A stretch of 64,000 nucleotides of DNA, taken from the NCBI RefSeq assembly GCF_009193265.1, contig NZ_VZZZ01000002.1:25824-89823 (forward strand), read 5' to 3'. The number at the start of each line of letters is the position of its first letter. Within the stretch, counting starts at the first letter, position 1. Below, in pieces: positions 22,608 through 31,253 of this stretch. Under the pieces are notes generated by a model, which made no database searches, was not told the DNA's origin, and saw only the letters and a list, made by a program, of their open reading frames with translations. The stretch comes from Marinobacter changyiensis (GTDB taxonomy: Bacteria; Pseudomonadota; Gammaproteobacteria; Pseudomonadales; Oleiphilaceae). The position numbers were made by a program, and so were the translations under genes.

Positions 22608-23123
22608 ATGCGAAAGGCACTGATTGTTGCCATGTCCCGGAACCGGGTTATTGGTCGGAATAACGCATTGCCCTGGTATCTGCCGGGGGATCTGCGTTAC
22701 TTCAAGCAGGCAACCATGGGTAAGCCCATCATTATGGGCCGGAAAACCTGGGAGTCGATCGGACGACCCTTGCCGGGGCGGATGAATATCGTGGTTACCC
22801 GGGACAAGGCTTGGAAAGCCCCAGCGGGAACCGTCAGTGATTTATCCCTGGAGCAGGCATTTGTGCGGGCGACCGCGCAGGCAGAGTTGGAGGGTGGTGA
22901 TGAGGTGATGGTGATCGGCGGTGGTCAAATTTATGCCGATGTGCTGCCTCAGATTGACCGGATGTACGTTACTCAGGTCCACGCAGAAGTGGAGGGTGAC
23001 GCGTATTTTCCGGAAGTGGACTGGGAGGATTGGGAGGAAATCGGACGGGAGGATTTCTCCGCGTCCGATAACAACCCTTACGACTACAGCTTTGTCGTCT
23101 ATCAGCGCTTGTCGTCAGTCTGA
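22608..23123 (+). CDS. folA: Dihydrofolate reductase
   Basis: A 171-residue enzyme reducing dihydrofolate to tetrahydrofolate. It has IVAMSRNRVIGRNNALPWYLPGDLRYFK with the substrate-site segment, MGRKTWESIGRPLPGR, and VIGGGQIYADVLP. It follows thyA by 50 bases, a functional pairing. Its last 22 bases overlap the C-terminal coding end of the convergent DEAD-box helicase. Confidence 0.97.
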   Translation: MRKALIVAMSRNRVIGRNNALPWYLPGDLRYFKQATMGKPIIMGRKTWESIGRPLPGRMNIVVTRDKAWKAPAGTVSDLSLEQAFVRATAQAELEGGDEVMVIGGGQIYADVLPQIDRMYVTQVHAEVEGDAYFPEVDWEDWEEIGREDFSASDNNPYDYSFVVYQRLSSV

Positions 23124-24610
23124 CGGGTGGGGCGCTTGCCCGGTGGTTTACCGCCGGGCTTGCCGCCTTTGAATGCGGGCTTGTTCGGACCGCCTCTGCC
23201 AGAACCTTTCTTGAAGCCAGGCTTGGGCCCGCGACGCTCATTGCCACCGTCCCGACCGCGGCGCTCCGGTGACGGAATTGGCAGCGCAGCAGGCTGCTCC
23301 AAGGGCAGTGCGCCAGGCTGGGCGGTTTCCATCCAGCATGCCATTGCACCGGCGAGGATGGTGATGTCGATGTTCTTGCGTTCCGAAATGCCCCTCAGCA
23401 TCTCGACCGCTTTTTCAAGCTTGCGGTCTTCTGCAAAGCCCATCAGCTGGGTTTCAAACTGCTCTTCCCGCATTTTCTGAAGGTCGGTAGGTGATGGCAG
23501 CTGGTAGGCTTCCATCGGCGAGTTGGTGGCACGCTCAAGGGTCCGCAACCAGCTGCGTTCCCTTGGCGTGACCAGCAAAATCGCCTTGCCTTCGCGACCA
23601 GCCCGGCCGGTGCGTCCGATACGGTGGATGTAGGCTTCGGTATCGTAAGGTACGTCGTAGTTAATGACGTGGGTGATTCTGGGCACATCAAGACCCCGCG
23701 CCGCCACATCGGTAGCCACGACGATATCTCGTTTGCCATTTTTGAGGTCCTCAACCGTCAGCTCACGCTGGCGCTGGTTGAGGTCGCCGTTCAACGGTGC
23801 TACCGCATGTCCGCGAGCTGACAGTTTCTCTGCCAGCAGAGTGGTTTCCGCTTTGGTGCGCACAAATACAATGGTGGCATCGAAGGGTTCCACTTCCAGT
23901 ATGCGGGTCAGGGCATCGAGCTTGCGCTCGGCATAAACCGGTAACACGTACTGTTTAGTGCTCGCGACAGTTTTGGTCTGGCTTTCAATTTTGACTTCTG
24001 CCGCGTTGCTCAGGTAGGTCTGCGCCACCTTTCGGATTGGGCCAGGCATCGTGGCAGAGAACAGGGCGCGTTGGCAGTTATCGGGCGTAGCCGCCAGAAT
24101 CTCTTCAACATCGTCAATAAAACCCATGCGAAGCATTTCGTCGGCTTCGTCCAACACCAGTGCTTTGACGGTATCCAGCTTCAGGGTGCCCCGACGCAAA
24201 TGGTCCAGTGTGCGGCCCGGTGTTCCAACGATTACCTGGGCCCCACGCTTCAGCGCTTTGAGCTGCGGGTAAAACTCCTGGCCGCCGTATATCGGCAGAA
24301 CCTGGAAACCGCGAATTTTGCTGGCGTAGGTGGTAAATGCCTCGGCCACCTGAATGGCCAGCTCGCGGGTTGGGGTCAGGACAAGAATCTGGGGCTCTTT
24401 GACGGTGTGATCAATACGGCTCAGCAATGGCAGCGCGAAGGCCGCCGTCTTACCGGTACCGGTCTGGGCGGTACCCAGCAAATTATCGCCGTTAAGCAGC
24501 AGTGGAATAGCCTGCTCCTGAATTGGCGATGGCTTTTCATAACCGACAGCTACAACGGCTTCGAGGACGGCGGGATCAAGACCGAGATCGGCAAAAGACA
24601 ATTCAGACAT
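23102..24610 (-). CDS. DEAD-box RNA helicase
   Basis: A 502-residue ATP-dependent RNA helicase starting at ATG 24610 (MSELSFADLG); an upstream in-frame start adds 12 unlikely residues. Motifs in order: Q motif (KPSPIQEQAIP), Walker A AQTGTGKT (48-55), PTRELAIQ, TPGR, DEAD (about 155), SAT, and ATDVAARGLD with HRIGRTGRAGR. A linker is followed by a Gly/Lys/Arg-rich tail from about residue 455. This resembles DeaD/CsdA-type helicases used in ribosome assembly and cold response, but it lacks the full-length DeaD RNA-binding domain, so I leave the symbol blank. Confidence 0.93.
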   Translation of the reverse strand: MSELSFADLGLDPAVLEAVVAVGYEKPSPIQEQAIPLLLNGDNLLGTAQTGTGKTAAFALPLLSRIDHTVKEPQILVLTPTRELAIQVAEAFTTYASKIRGFQVLPIYGGQEFYPQLKALKRGAQVIVGTPGRTLDHLRRGTLKLDTVKALVLDEADEMLRMGFIDDVEEILAATPDNCQRALFSATMPGPIRKVAQTYLSNAAEVKIESQTKTVASTKQYVLPVYAERKLDALTRILEVEPFDATIVFVRTKAETTLLAEKLSARGHAVAPLNGDLNQRQRELTVEDLKNGKRDIVVATDVAARGLDVPRITHVINYDVPYDTEAYIHRIGRTGRAGREGKAILLVTPRERSWLRTLERATNSPMEAYQLPSPTDLQKMREEQFETQLMGFAEDRKLEKAVEMLRGISERKNIDITILAGAMACWMETAQPGALPLEQPAALPIPSPERRGRDGGNERRGPKPGFKKGSGRGGPNKPAFKGGKPGGKPPGKRPTRQTDDKR

Positions 24611-24859
24611 TAATGTACTCGGAATTCTGGGGATGAGGAGATGCATCGCAAAGCGACGCGGTAATGGGGCTTATAGTAGTTGATTTGGTCGTTATTTGAT
24701 AGACACGATTTGCTGTAAATTGTATGCAGTTCCCTCGACCCGGGATGAGCCCCTTCCCCGTTCACAAGGTGGCACCCCAGACACTGCAGTTGGCGGTGAC
24801 TCCAATGGTGAGTGAACCGGAGTGCCAGATGTGAGGCGATTTCAATTTAAGGAAACCCC
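24611..24859. other. Intergenic region, helicase / MFS gene
   Basis: About 250 bases between divergent genes. The part next to the helicase is AT-richer and probably holds its promoter and leader; on the - strand a TATAAG could serve as -10 but no matching -35 is seen. I found no coding potential or strong hairpin. Confidence 0.3.
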
Positions 24860-26050
24860 GTGAAACCAATGGAAACAATAAAGGCGCTGGTCGCCAGCGT
24901 GATCGCGGTGGTGATCACGGTGGGCGTTGCCCGGTTCTCGTACACGCCGATGATTCCCGAGATGGTCGAGGCCCCGGGGTTGAGCAAGTCCGTGGTCGGG
25001 ATGCTGGCAACCGTGAATTACGCCGGTTACCTCTCCGGTGCGCTACTTATCACCCGGATCAGCGATCTCGGGCTCAAGGTAAGGCTGTACCAGGTCGGGC
25101 TTGTGGTCGCGGTGGTTTCGACGGTTCTTATGGGGTACACCACGGAAGTGTGGTTGTGGTTTGTCCTGCGTTTTATCTCCGGGCTCAGCACCTCGGCGGG
25201 CATGTTGCTGGGTGCCGGCCTACTGATGAGCTGGCTGATCAAGAACAATCAAAAATCCGAGCTTGGGGTGTTCTTTTCCGGTATCGGGCTCGGGATTGTC
25301 CTGACGGCGATCGTGGCAGAGCTGATCAAGGATCCCTTCAGCTGGGATCAGCAATGGGTGATCTACGGACTGGTCGCGTTGGTACTGCTGATTCCAGCCT
25401 GGCTCTGGATGCCGGATTACCGGGCCTGCGCCTTGCCACGAACCGCGGGTAAGAGTGTCGGGGATGAGCGGAGCCGCTTCATTCGCATTCTGCAGCTGGC
25501 CTATTTCTGCGCCGGCGTAGGCTATGTGGTGACGGCGACGTTTCTGGTAGCCATCGCCGAGTCCATGCCCCAGCTCCGCGGTCAGGGCTGGCTGATTTGG
25601 CTCATTGCCGGTCTCGCAGCCACACCAGCCTGCTGGCTCTGGGATGTGTTCTCGCGGCGATGGGGGCAGTGGCTGGCGCTGTATCTGGCCTACACGCTCA
25701 ATGCGGTCAGTATCCTGATGCTGATCGTCAACACCGGCATGGTCAGCGTGATGCTCAGTGCCATGATCTACGGCGCCAGCTTTATCGGTATTGTCAGCAT
25801 GATGCTGGCCATGGTGGGGCGTGTTTTCCCCGAAAATCCGTCCCGGCCGATGAGCCGGCTGACCTTCAGCTATGGCATAGCCCAGATGCTGGCGCCCGCC
25901 GTGGTTGGTTACCTGGCCGATGTGGAGGGAAATTACACCAACGGCCTCTGGCTTACCCTGATTGTGATGGCGCTGGGGGTGGTGGTGCTGCACTTGGCGC
26001 GCAAAACACAACAACGGGAGCACGGCGCGCCCGCCCTGGCCCGAGAATAG
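24860..26050 (+). CDS. MFS transporter, YbfB/YjiJ type
   Basis: A 396-residue polytopic membrane protein with about 12 hydrophobic segments. The N-terminus (GVARFSYTPMIPEMVEAPGLS, then NYAGYLSGALL) matches the YbfB/YjiJ branch of the major facilitator superfamily. Substrate is unknown; being next to paaX and the aromatic-acid transporter makes an aromatic or carboxylate substrate possible but unproven. The start is GTG 24860 (ATG three codons on is also possible). It converges with paaX across a long inverted repeat. Confidence 0.85.
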   Translation: MKPMETIKALVASVIAVVITVGVARFSYTPMIPEMVEAPGLSKSVVGMLATVNYAGYLSGALLITRISDLGLKVRLYQVGLVVAVVSTVLMGYTTEVWLWFVLRFISGLSTSAGMLLGAGLLMSWLIKNNQKSELGVFFSGIGLGIVLTAIVAELIKDPFSWDQQWVIYGLVALVLLIPAWLWMPDYRACALPRTAGKSVGDERSRFIRILQLAYFCAGVGYVVTATFLVAIAESMPQLRGQGWLIWLIAGLAATPACWLWDVFSRRWGQWLALYLAYTLNAVSILMLIVNTGMVSVMLSAMIYGASFIGIVSMMLAMVGRVFPENPSRPMSRLTFSYGIAQMLAPAVVGYLADVEGNYTNGLWLTLIVMALGVVVLHLARKTQQREHGAPALARE

Positions 26051-26116
26051 CGACCCGTAACCGAGATGGAATAATTTGCTTCGGGGTACGGTTATTCCAT
26101 CTCGGTTACGGGGTCG
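26051..26116. repeat. Long inverted repeat between MFS gene and paaX; inverted copy of the paaX 3' end
   Basis: The left arm 26051-26074 and right arm 26092-26116 are reverse complements except for one extra G in the right arm; the spacer is 17 bases. The right arm is the last coding part of paaX (encoding DPVTEME and the stop, on the - strand). The left arm repeats the same bases in reverse orientation directly after the MFS stop. It can form a 24-base-pair hairpin in either transcript and may act as a bidirectional terminator, although there is no T-run. Confidence 0.8.
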
Positions 26117-27054
26117 CTGACGACGCTTGAATCCCGCAGTCCCCCGAACCGTTTGTAGAACTTCTCCCCGGGCCCTGGCAGCGGGCCGGAGGCGTTCTCG
26201 AGGGTTTCGTCCAGCCATTGCTCGGCCCGCAGATAGATTTTCCGGTACAGATTACGGCAAAGCTGCTTGGCGCTGCGGCCCTCCCAGTCACCCGGTAACA
26301 GTTCGTCGGGCAGCAGAGGGTCCCGCAGCAGAATCTTGCGGTACTCATGAATCAGCAGGATGCGCAGAATCAGGCACTCCTCCGGGTTGAGCGTGTCTTC
26401 GGACTGAAGCTCACGCCACAGGGGGCGGAACTGTGTCAGGAAGTGCCGGTAGCGGCCCCCAAGCTCATCCAGGTTCCAGCTCTCACGGACCAGCAGGCGA
26501 AGTGCCCTGGGGCTTTTCTGCTCCATCGGTATGGTCTGCATCACGATGGTGTCATCCAGAGCGCCCCATTCCTGCAGCATGGGAATCAGTTCGCTGCGAG
26601 TGAACCTGGGGTGCTCCATCAGGCCCGGAGCCATACTGCCAAAGCTGAGCCACTTCAGTTCCTCCCGGACTTTCTGACGAAGTTCCGGCGACAGCTGATT
26701 CAGGTACACAATGCACCAGCTGCCGTTCCACTCTTCGGTAGCAAGATTGAAAACATGCTTGAAGGCCTGCTCGAACCGGCGCAGCCCCGGACCGGTGAGG
26801 CTGTAATAACTGCAGCGTCCGACTTTTTCGGTTTGCAGCCAGGATTCCTGAACCAGGCGATACACCGAAGTGCGCACCAGCCGCTGACTGATGCCCATAG
26901 GTTCTACCAGTTTCATCAGGCTGCCAAGCCAGACATTGCCACCGCGGGGAACAATGGCATCGCCATAAATGGTGATGATGAGAGAGCCGGCGCGGAGTGG
27001 CCGTTTCTTCTGGAAGGTTTTGACGAGCAGTTCAAGCTGGCTTTTCGCAGTCAT
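26092..27054 (-). CDS. paaX: PaaX-type transcriptional repressor
   Basis: A 320-residue regulator from ATG 27054 (MTAKSQLELL); an upstream in-frame start adds nine residues. The N-terminal winged helix (about residues 20-90) has SLIITIYGDAIVPRGGNVWLGSLMKLVEPMG and RLVRTSVYRLVQESWL, close to E. coli PaaX, followed by the PaaX C-terminal domain. In E. coli PaaX represses the paa genes and is released by phenylacetyl-CoA. Here it is divergent from an ABC transporter operon and near the paa operons, which fits the same role. Length is normal (E. coli 316). Confidence 0.92.
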   Translation of the reverse strand: MTAKSQLELLVKTFQKKRPLRAGSLIITIYGDAIVPRGGNVWLGSLMKLVEPMGISQRLVRTSVYRLVQESWLQTEKVGRCSYYSLTGPGLRRFEQAFKHVFNLATEEWNGSWCIVYLNQLSPELRQKVREELKWLSFGSMAPGLMEHPRFTRSELIPMLQEWGALDDTIVMQTIPMEQKSPRALRLLVRESWNLDELGGRYRHFLTQFRPLWRELQSEDTLNPEECLILRILLIHEYRKILLRDPLLPDELLPGDWEGRSAKQLCRNLYRKIYLRAEQWLDETLENASGPLPGPGEKFYKRFGGLRDSSVVSDPVTEME

Positions 27055-27361
27055 GGGTCTAAGTTCGCAAATAAGAATCAATGAAACACGTTGTGGGTAT
27101 TATGCGGGTCTCACGTGTCAGGTAAAGGTTTGTCTCTCTGGTTGCCGTGCTGGCGCGTAGTGTCGGCGTCAGCTTTACTTATAGGGCCTTGGCCGCACGC
27201 CCTGAAATCAGTTGACATGGAAGTTATGATACAATAACTTCGTTTGATGTTCGTCAATGGTATCAAGTTTTACCGGGAGCGAAGTATCAGAATTGCTATG
27301 ATCGCGGATCAAGAAACAAAAACCTACTCAAGCCCCTGCACAATTCGGGAGAATAAAAACA
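27055..27361. promoter_or_regulatory. paaX / ABC transporter intergenic control region
   Basis: A 307-base divergent region. On the + strand a TTGACA (27212-27217) with TAACTT 17 bases on (27235-27240) may be the transporter promoter. Between and around them are a perfect 8-base inverted repeat GAAGTTAT/ATAACTTC (27220-27241, 6-base spacer), a TATGATAC element (27225-27232) shared with other paa promoters, and TTGATGTTCGTCAA (27244-27257). These look like operators; PaaX is the obvious candidate regulator for at least one. Confidence 0.6.
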
Positions 27362-28519
27362 ATGCTTAAGATAATGATGCGTCGCGCAAGAAAATGCGCA
27401 GTAGTTGCTGCAGCCGGTCTCATGATGATGAGTGCCCAGGCAGCTGAACCAATCAAAATCGGGTCGTTCCTGTCGATTACCGGTCCGGCATCCTTCCTTG
27501 GCGATCCCGAGCTGAAAACCCTCGAGATGTACGTCGAAAAAATCAATGAAGAAGGCGGTGTCCTGGGGCGTCCGTTGGAGCTGATTCACTATGACGACGT
27601 TGGCAATGCCTCGTCTGCCCGTAATTTCGCCAGCCGTCTGATCCGTTCGGACCGGGTGGATATCATCGTTGGTGGCAGCACCACTGGTGCCACCATGGCG
27701 GCGGTCCCACTGATCGAGCAGGCGCAGGTTCCGTTCATTTCTCTGGCTGGTGCGGTGGTTATAACCACCCCGGTGAAGAAGTGGGTGTTCAAGACACCTC
27801 AATCCGACCGCATGGCCGCAGAGCGTATCCTGACGGACATGAAAGATCGCGGCGTCAGCAAGATCGGTCTGATTTCCGGCACTGGTGGTTTCGGCAGTTC
27901 CGGCCGTACCCAGACTCTGGAAGTGGCGGAGCAAATGGGTATGGAAGTCGTCGCCGATGTCACCTACAGCGGATCTGATACAGACATGACCGCCCAGCTG
28001 ACCAATATCCGTAACACGAAAGGTGTTGAAGCGGTTCTCAACTTCGGTTTCGGTCAGGGTCCGGCCATTGTTACCCGCAACTACGCCCAGCTGGGAATGG
28101 AACTGCCGTTTTATCAGTCCCATGGCGTGGCGTCTGACAGCTTCCTCGAACTGGCTGGCTCCTCTGCAGAAGGTCTTCGCCTGCCGGCGTCACCGCTGCT
28201 GGTGCCCGACTCTCTGCCGGATAACGATCCCCAGAAAGAAGTGGTCCAGAACTACAAGGCCGAGTACGAAGCGCGCTGGGATTCCAAGGTTTCAACCTTC
28301 GGCGCCTATGCGTACGACGGGCTGATGCTGGCGGTCCGCGCCATTGAAGAGGCGGGTTCGACAGATCCCGAGGCCGTTCGTGAGGCGTTGGAAAATATCA
28401 AGGGTTACGTCGGTGTGACTGGTGAGTTCAACATGTCTCCCGATGACCACAACGGCCTTGATGCAGATTCCTTCCGCATGCTGGAAGTCCAGAACGGCGA
28501 ATGGAACCTGATTAACTGA
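27362..28519 (+). CDS. ABC transporter substrate-binding protein, branched-chain amino acid / aromatic acid type
   Basis: A 385-residue periplasmic binding protein of the LivJ/LivK type. It has an N-terminal signal peptide (basic start, hydrophobic core, cut after SAQA near residue 29) and then EPIKIGSFLSITGPASFLGDPELKTLEMYVEKINEEGGVLGRP, the usual start of this family. The family binds branched-chain amino acids, amides, urea or aromatic acids. Here the gene heads a transporter operon divergent from paaX and inside a phenylacetate locus, so phenylacetate or a related acid is the likely ligand (inference). Confidence 0.88.
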   Translation: MLKIMMRRARKCAVVAAAGLMMMSAQAAEPIKIGSFLSITGPASFLGDPELKTLEMYVEKINEEGGVLGRPLELIHYDDVGNASSARNFASRLIRSDRVDIIVGGSTTGATMAAVPLIEQAQVPFISLAGAVVITTPVKKWVFKTPQSDRMAAERILTDMKDRGVSKIGLISGTGGFGSSGRTQTLEVAEQMGMEVVADVTYSGSDTDMTAQLTNIRNTKGVEAVLNFGFGQGPAIVTRNYAQLGMELPFYQSHGVASDSFLELAGSSAEGLRLPASPLLVPDSLPDNDPQKEVVQNYKAEYEARWDSKVSTFGAYAYDGLMLAVRAIEEAGSTDPEAVREALENIKGYVGVTGEFNMSPDDHNGLDADSFRMLEVQNGEWNLIN

Positions 28520-28598
28520 TTTTCCTTTCACCTGTCTCGCGGCTGGCGGCTGCCCACCAGGGTAAGCCGCCAGTCGATGTTCGACTGGAACCACCGCT

Positions 28599-29474
28599 AT
28601 GCTCGCAGAATTCTTACAGTATCTGTTCACCGGGATTACTATCGGTGCGACCTACGCCCTGATAGCCCTCGGTTTTACCCTGATTTACAACGCCAGCCAC
28701 GTCATCAACTTCGCCCAGGGCGAATTCCTGATGATTGGGGGCATGGCGACGGTTTCCCTGACGGCCATGGGCGTGCCCATGGCCGTTGCGGTTGTGCTCG
28801 CCGTTATCCTGGCAGGCGTGCTGGGCATTGCGCTTCAGCGCCTCGCCATTGCACCGGCCAAGCAGGCCGATGTGGTCACCCTGATCATTATAACCATTGG
28901 TGCATCGATCTTTATTCGCGGTATTGCCCAGTTAGTCTGGGGCAAGCAGTACCACGTGATGCAGAATTTCAGCACCAGTGAGCCCATCCAGGTTTTTGGC
29001 GCAGTGCTGAACAGTCAGAGCCTGTGGGTCCTGGGTGTCGGTGCAGTAATGGTGGTCGCTCTGGTGTTGTTTTTCACCAAGACACTGATTGGCAAAGCCA
29101 TTCTGGCGACCTCCATGAACAAGGACGCGGCGCGCCTGGTGGGCATCCGGACCCAGATGGTGTTGATGCTGGCCTTCATGGTGTCTGCACTGCTGGGCTC
29201 GGTTGCCGGCATCGTGGTGGCACCAATTACCTTCACCTCCTACGACATCGGCATCATCCTCGGCCTGAAGGGCTTTGTCGCTGCAGCTATCGGCGGTCTC
29301 GGCAGTGGTGTGGGCGCGGTTGTCGGAGGTTTGGCTCTGGGTATCGTTGAGGCCATGACAGCCGGTTACATTTCTTCTGATTACAAGGACGCGGTGGCGT
29401 TTTCCATGATTCTGCTGGTGCTGTTTTTCATGCCTCGCGGACTCTTCGGTGCCAAAATCGTGGAGCGTGTCTGA
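28599..29474 (+). CDS. ABC transporter permease, LivH-type
   Basis: A 291-residue inner-membrane permease with about eight hydrophobic segments. The GITIGATYALIALGFTLIYNASHVINFAQGEFLMIGG start is diagnostic of LivH, and the EAA-like cytoplasmic loop has NKDAARLVGI. It pairs with the LivM-type protein encoded next, whose ATG overlaps this stop by one base. Position in the operon fits a transporter for a carboxylated aromatic or amino-acid-like substrate. Confidence 0.9.
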   Translation: MLAEFLQYLFTGITIGATYALIALGFTLIYNASHVINFAQGEFLMIGGMATVSLTAMGVPMAVAVVLAVILAGVLGIALQRLAIAPAKQADVVTLIIITIGASIFIRGIAQLVWGKQYHVMQNFSTSEPIQVFGAVLNSQSLWVLGVGAVMVVALVLFFTKTLIGKAILATSMNKDAARLVGIRTQMVLMLAFMVSALLGSVAGIVVAPITFTSYDIGIILGLKGFVAAAIGGLGSGVGAVVGGLALGIVEAMTAGYISSDYKDAVAFSMILLVLFFMPRGLFGAKIVERV

Positions 29475-30481
29475 TGTTGAACCGGTTTATGCAGTCGCGC
29501 CTCCGGGGGCTGATGGTCCTCGCACTGATCTTGATTATTATCCCTGCTTTTCTGAGCAACCCGTTTCATTATGAACTGGCCACCCAGATAGCCATTATTG
29601 GCGCTACGGTTGTCGGCCTGAACCTTCTGGTGGGCTTTGCCGGCCAGATCAGTCTCGGCCATGCCGGGTTCTTCGGCCTCGGTGCTTACTTCACGGGTAT
29701 CGCGACGGGAACCTATGGATGGCCGTCTGTGCCAGCCCTTTTGGTTGGTGCTATCGTCGTCGGCATTATTGCATGGGTTGTCGGACGCCCGATCCTGCGT
29801 CTCAAAGGGCATTACCTGTCCATGGCAACCCTTGCGGTGGGCTTTATTATTGCCATCATCCTGAACAATGAGCGTGCCATCACCGGTGGTCCCGACGGCA
29901 TGCCGGTCCCGGCTTTTGAAGTGTTCGGCTGGGAGCTCAGCTCGTTTGGCACTTATTCGCTGTTCGGACTGGAGATTTCTGGCGTTCAGGCCTGGTATAT
30001 GTTTGCCAGCGGGGTTCTGTTGCTGGCGGTCTGGTTTGCCCTGAATCTCATAGAATCGCCTATCGGCCGGGCCTTGCGTTCCGTTCATGGGTCGGAAGTG
30101 GCGGCCAGCGTGGTGGGCGTCGACACCGCGAAGTACAAAAGCCTCGTATTCGTGATCTCCGCCATCTATGCCAGCCTGATGGGCGGCCTTTACGCCCATT
30201 TTCAGGGCTTTATCACTCCGGCGGTGGCAAGCTTCGAATTCTCCATTCTCTTTATCACCATGGTCGTCCTTGGTGGCATGGGCTCCACCTTCGGTGTGAT
30301 TCTGGGCGCCGTGGTGCTGAAGCTGTTGCCCCAGGTTCTGGCGGATTTCCAGGAACTCGAAACGGTTATGTTCGGCCTGATCCTGATGTTGACCATGATT
30401 TTCATGCCCAAGGGCCTGTTGCCAACCCTGACCGCTGCAGTTTCCAAACGACTACGCAAGAAAACGGGAGGTAAGGCATGA
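29474..30481 (+). CDS. ABC transporter permease, LivM-type
   Basis: A 335-residue permease with about nine hydrophobic segments. Family signatures: GLNLLVGFAGQISLGHAGFFGLGAYFTGI near residue 55 and GRALRSVHGSEVAASVVGVDTAKYKSLVFVISA near 200. It starts one base into the preceding gene's stop and its own stop overlaps the next gene's ATG, showing tight translational coupling. Confidence 0.9.
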   Translation: MLNRFMQSRLRGLMVLALILIIIPAFLSNPFHYELATQIAIIGATVVGLNLLVGFAGQISLGHAGFFGLGAYFTGIATGTYGWPSVPALLVGAIVVGIIAWVVGRPILRLKGHYLSMATLAVGFIIAIILNNERAITGGPDGMPVPAFEVFGWELSSFGTYSLFGLEISGVQAWYMFASGVLLLAVWFALNLIESPIGRALRSVHGSEVAASVVGVDTAKYKSLVFVISAIYASLMGGLYAHFQGFITPAVASFEFSILFITMVVLGGMGSTFGVILGAVVLKLLPQVLADFQELETVMFGLILMLTMIFMPKGLLPTLTAAVSKRLRKKTGGKA

Positions 30482-31236
30482 CAGCACTGGTTGAAGTAAA
30501 AGGGCTGGATAAGGCCTTTGGTGGTGTTCATGCGGTGGAAGGTGTCAGTTTCGCCGTGGAGGCCGGGCAGGTCTATTCTGTCATTGGCCCGAACGGTGCT
30601 GGCAAAACCACGTTGTTCAACCTGATTACCGGCCTCTACATCCCCACGAAGGGCGAGATTCTGCTGAATGGCGAGAGTACTGCCAAGCTGGAACCGAACC
30701 AGCTTGCGGAACGGGGCATGTGCCGGACCTTTCAGCAGATGCAGATCTGTATGAACATGACCGCCATCGAGAATGTGATGCTCGGTCGACACCTGCAGCT
30801 TAAAAGCAGCCTGTTTACCACGTTGTTCCGCTTGCCGGCTTTGCGGCGGGGCGAGGAGGCAGCCTACAAACGTGCCGCTGACCTTATGGAGTATGTGGGT
30901 TGTGGTGAGTACGTGGGTGCCGAGGCCTCTGCGATGTCTTACGGTGCACTGAAGCGGCTCGAAGTTGCCCGGGCCCTGGCGGCGGAACCCAAGGTCATTC
31001 TGCTGGATGAACCGGCGGCAGGTCTTAACGCAACGGAGACTGCAGCGTTGGAAGACCTGATCCGGAAAATTGCGGATCAGGGTATAACCGTGATGTTGGT
31101 TGAGCACGATATGAAACTGGTTATGGGAATTTCCGACCGGTTGCTGGTGCTTAACTATGGGCGCGTTCTGGCCGAGGGTACGCCCGCGGAAATCCGTCAG
31201 AACCCGGACGTTATCGCCGCCTATCTCGGTGGCTGA
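30478..31236 (+). CDS. ABC transporter ATP-binding protein, LivG-type
   Basis: A 252-residue ATPase. Walker A GPNGAGKTT near residue 40, a LivG-type insertion after it, a signature region reading ASAMSYGALKRLE (a divergent LSGGQ), Walker B VILLDEPAAGLN and the switch EHDMKLVM. It energises the two permeases with the LivF-type partner next door. The signature motif (MSYGALKRLE) is common for LivG-type subunits, so no defect is implied. Confidence 0.92.
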   Translation: MTALVEVKGLDKAFGGVHAVEGVSFAVEAGQVYSVIGPNGAGKTTLFNLITGLYIPTKGEILLNGESTAKLEPNQLAERGMCRTFQQMQICMNMTAIENVMLGRHLQLKSSLFTTLFRLPALRRGEEAAYKRAADLMEYVGCGEYVGAEASAMSYGALKRLEVARALAAEPKVILLDEPAAGLNATETAALEDLIRKIADQGITVMLVEHDMKLVMGISDRLLVLNYGRVLAEGTPAEIRQNPDVIAAYLGG

Positions 31237-31253
31237 GCAAAGAGACATTTCAC

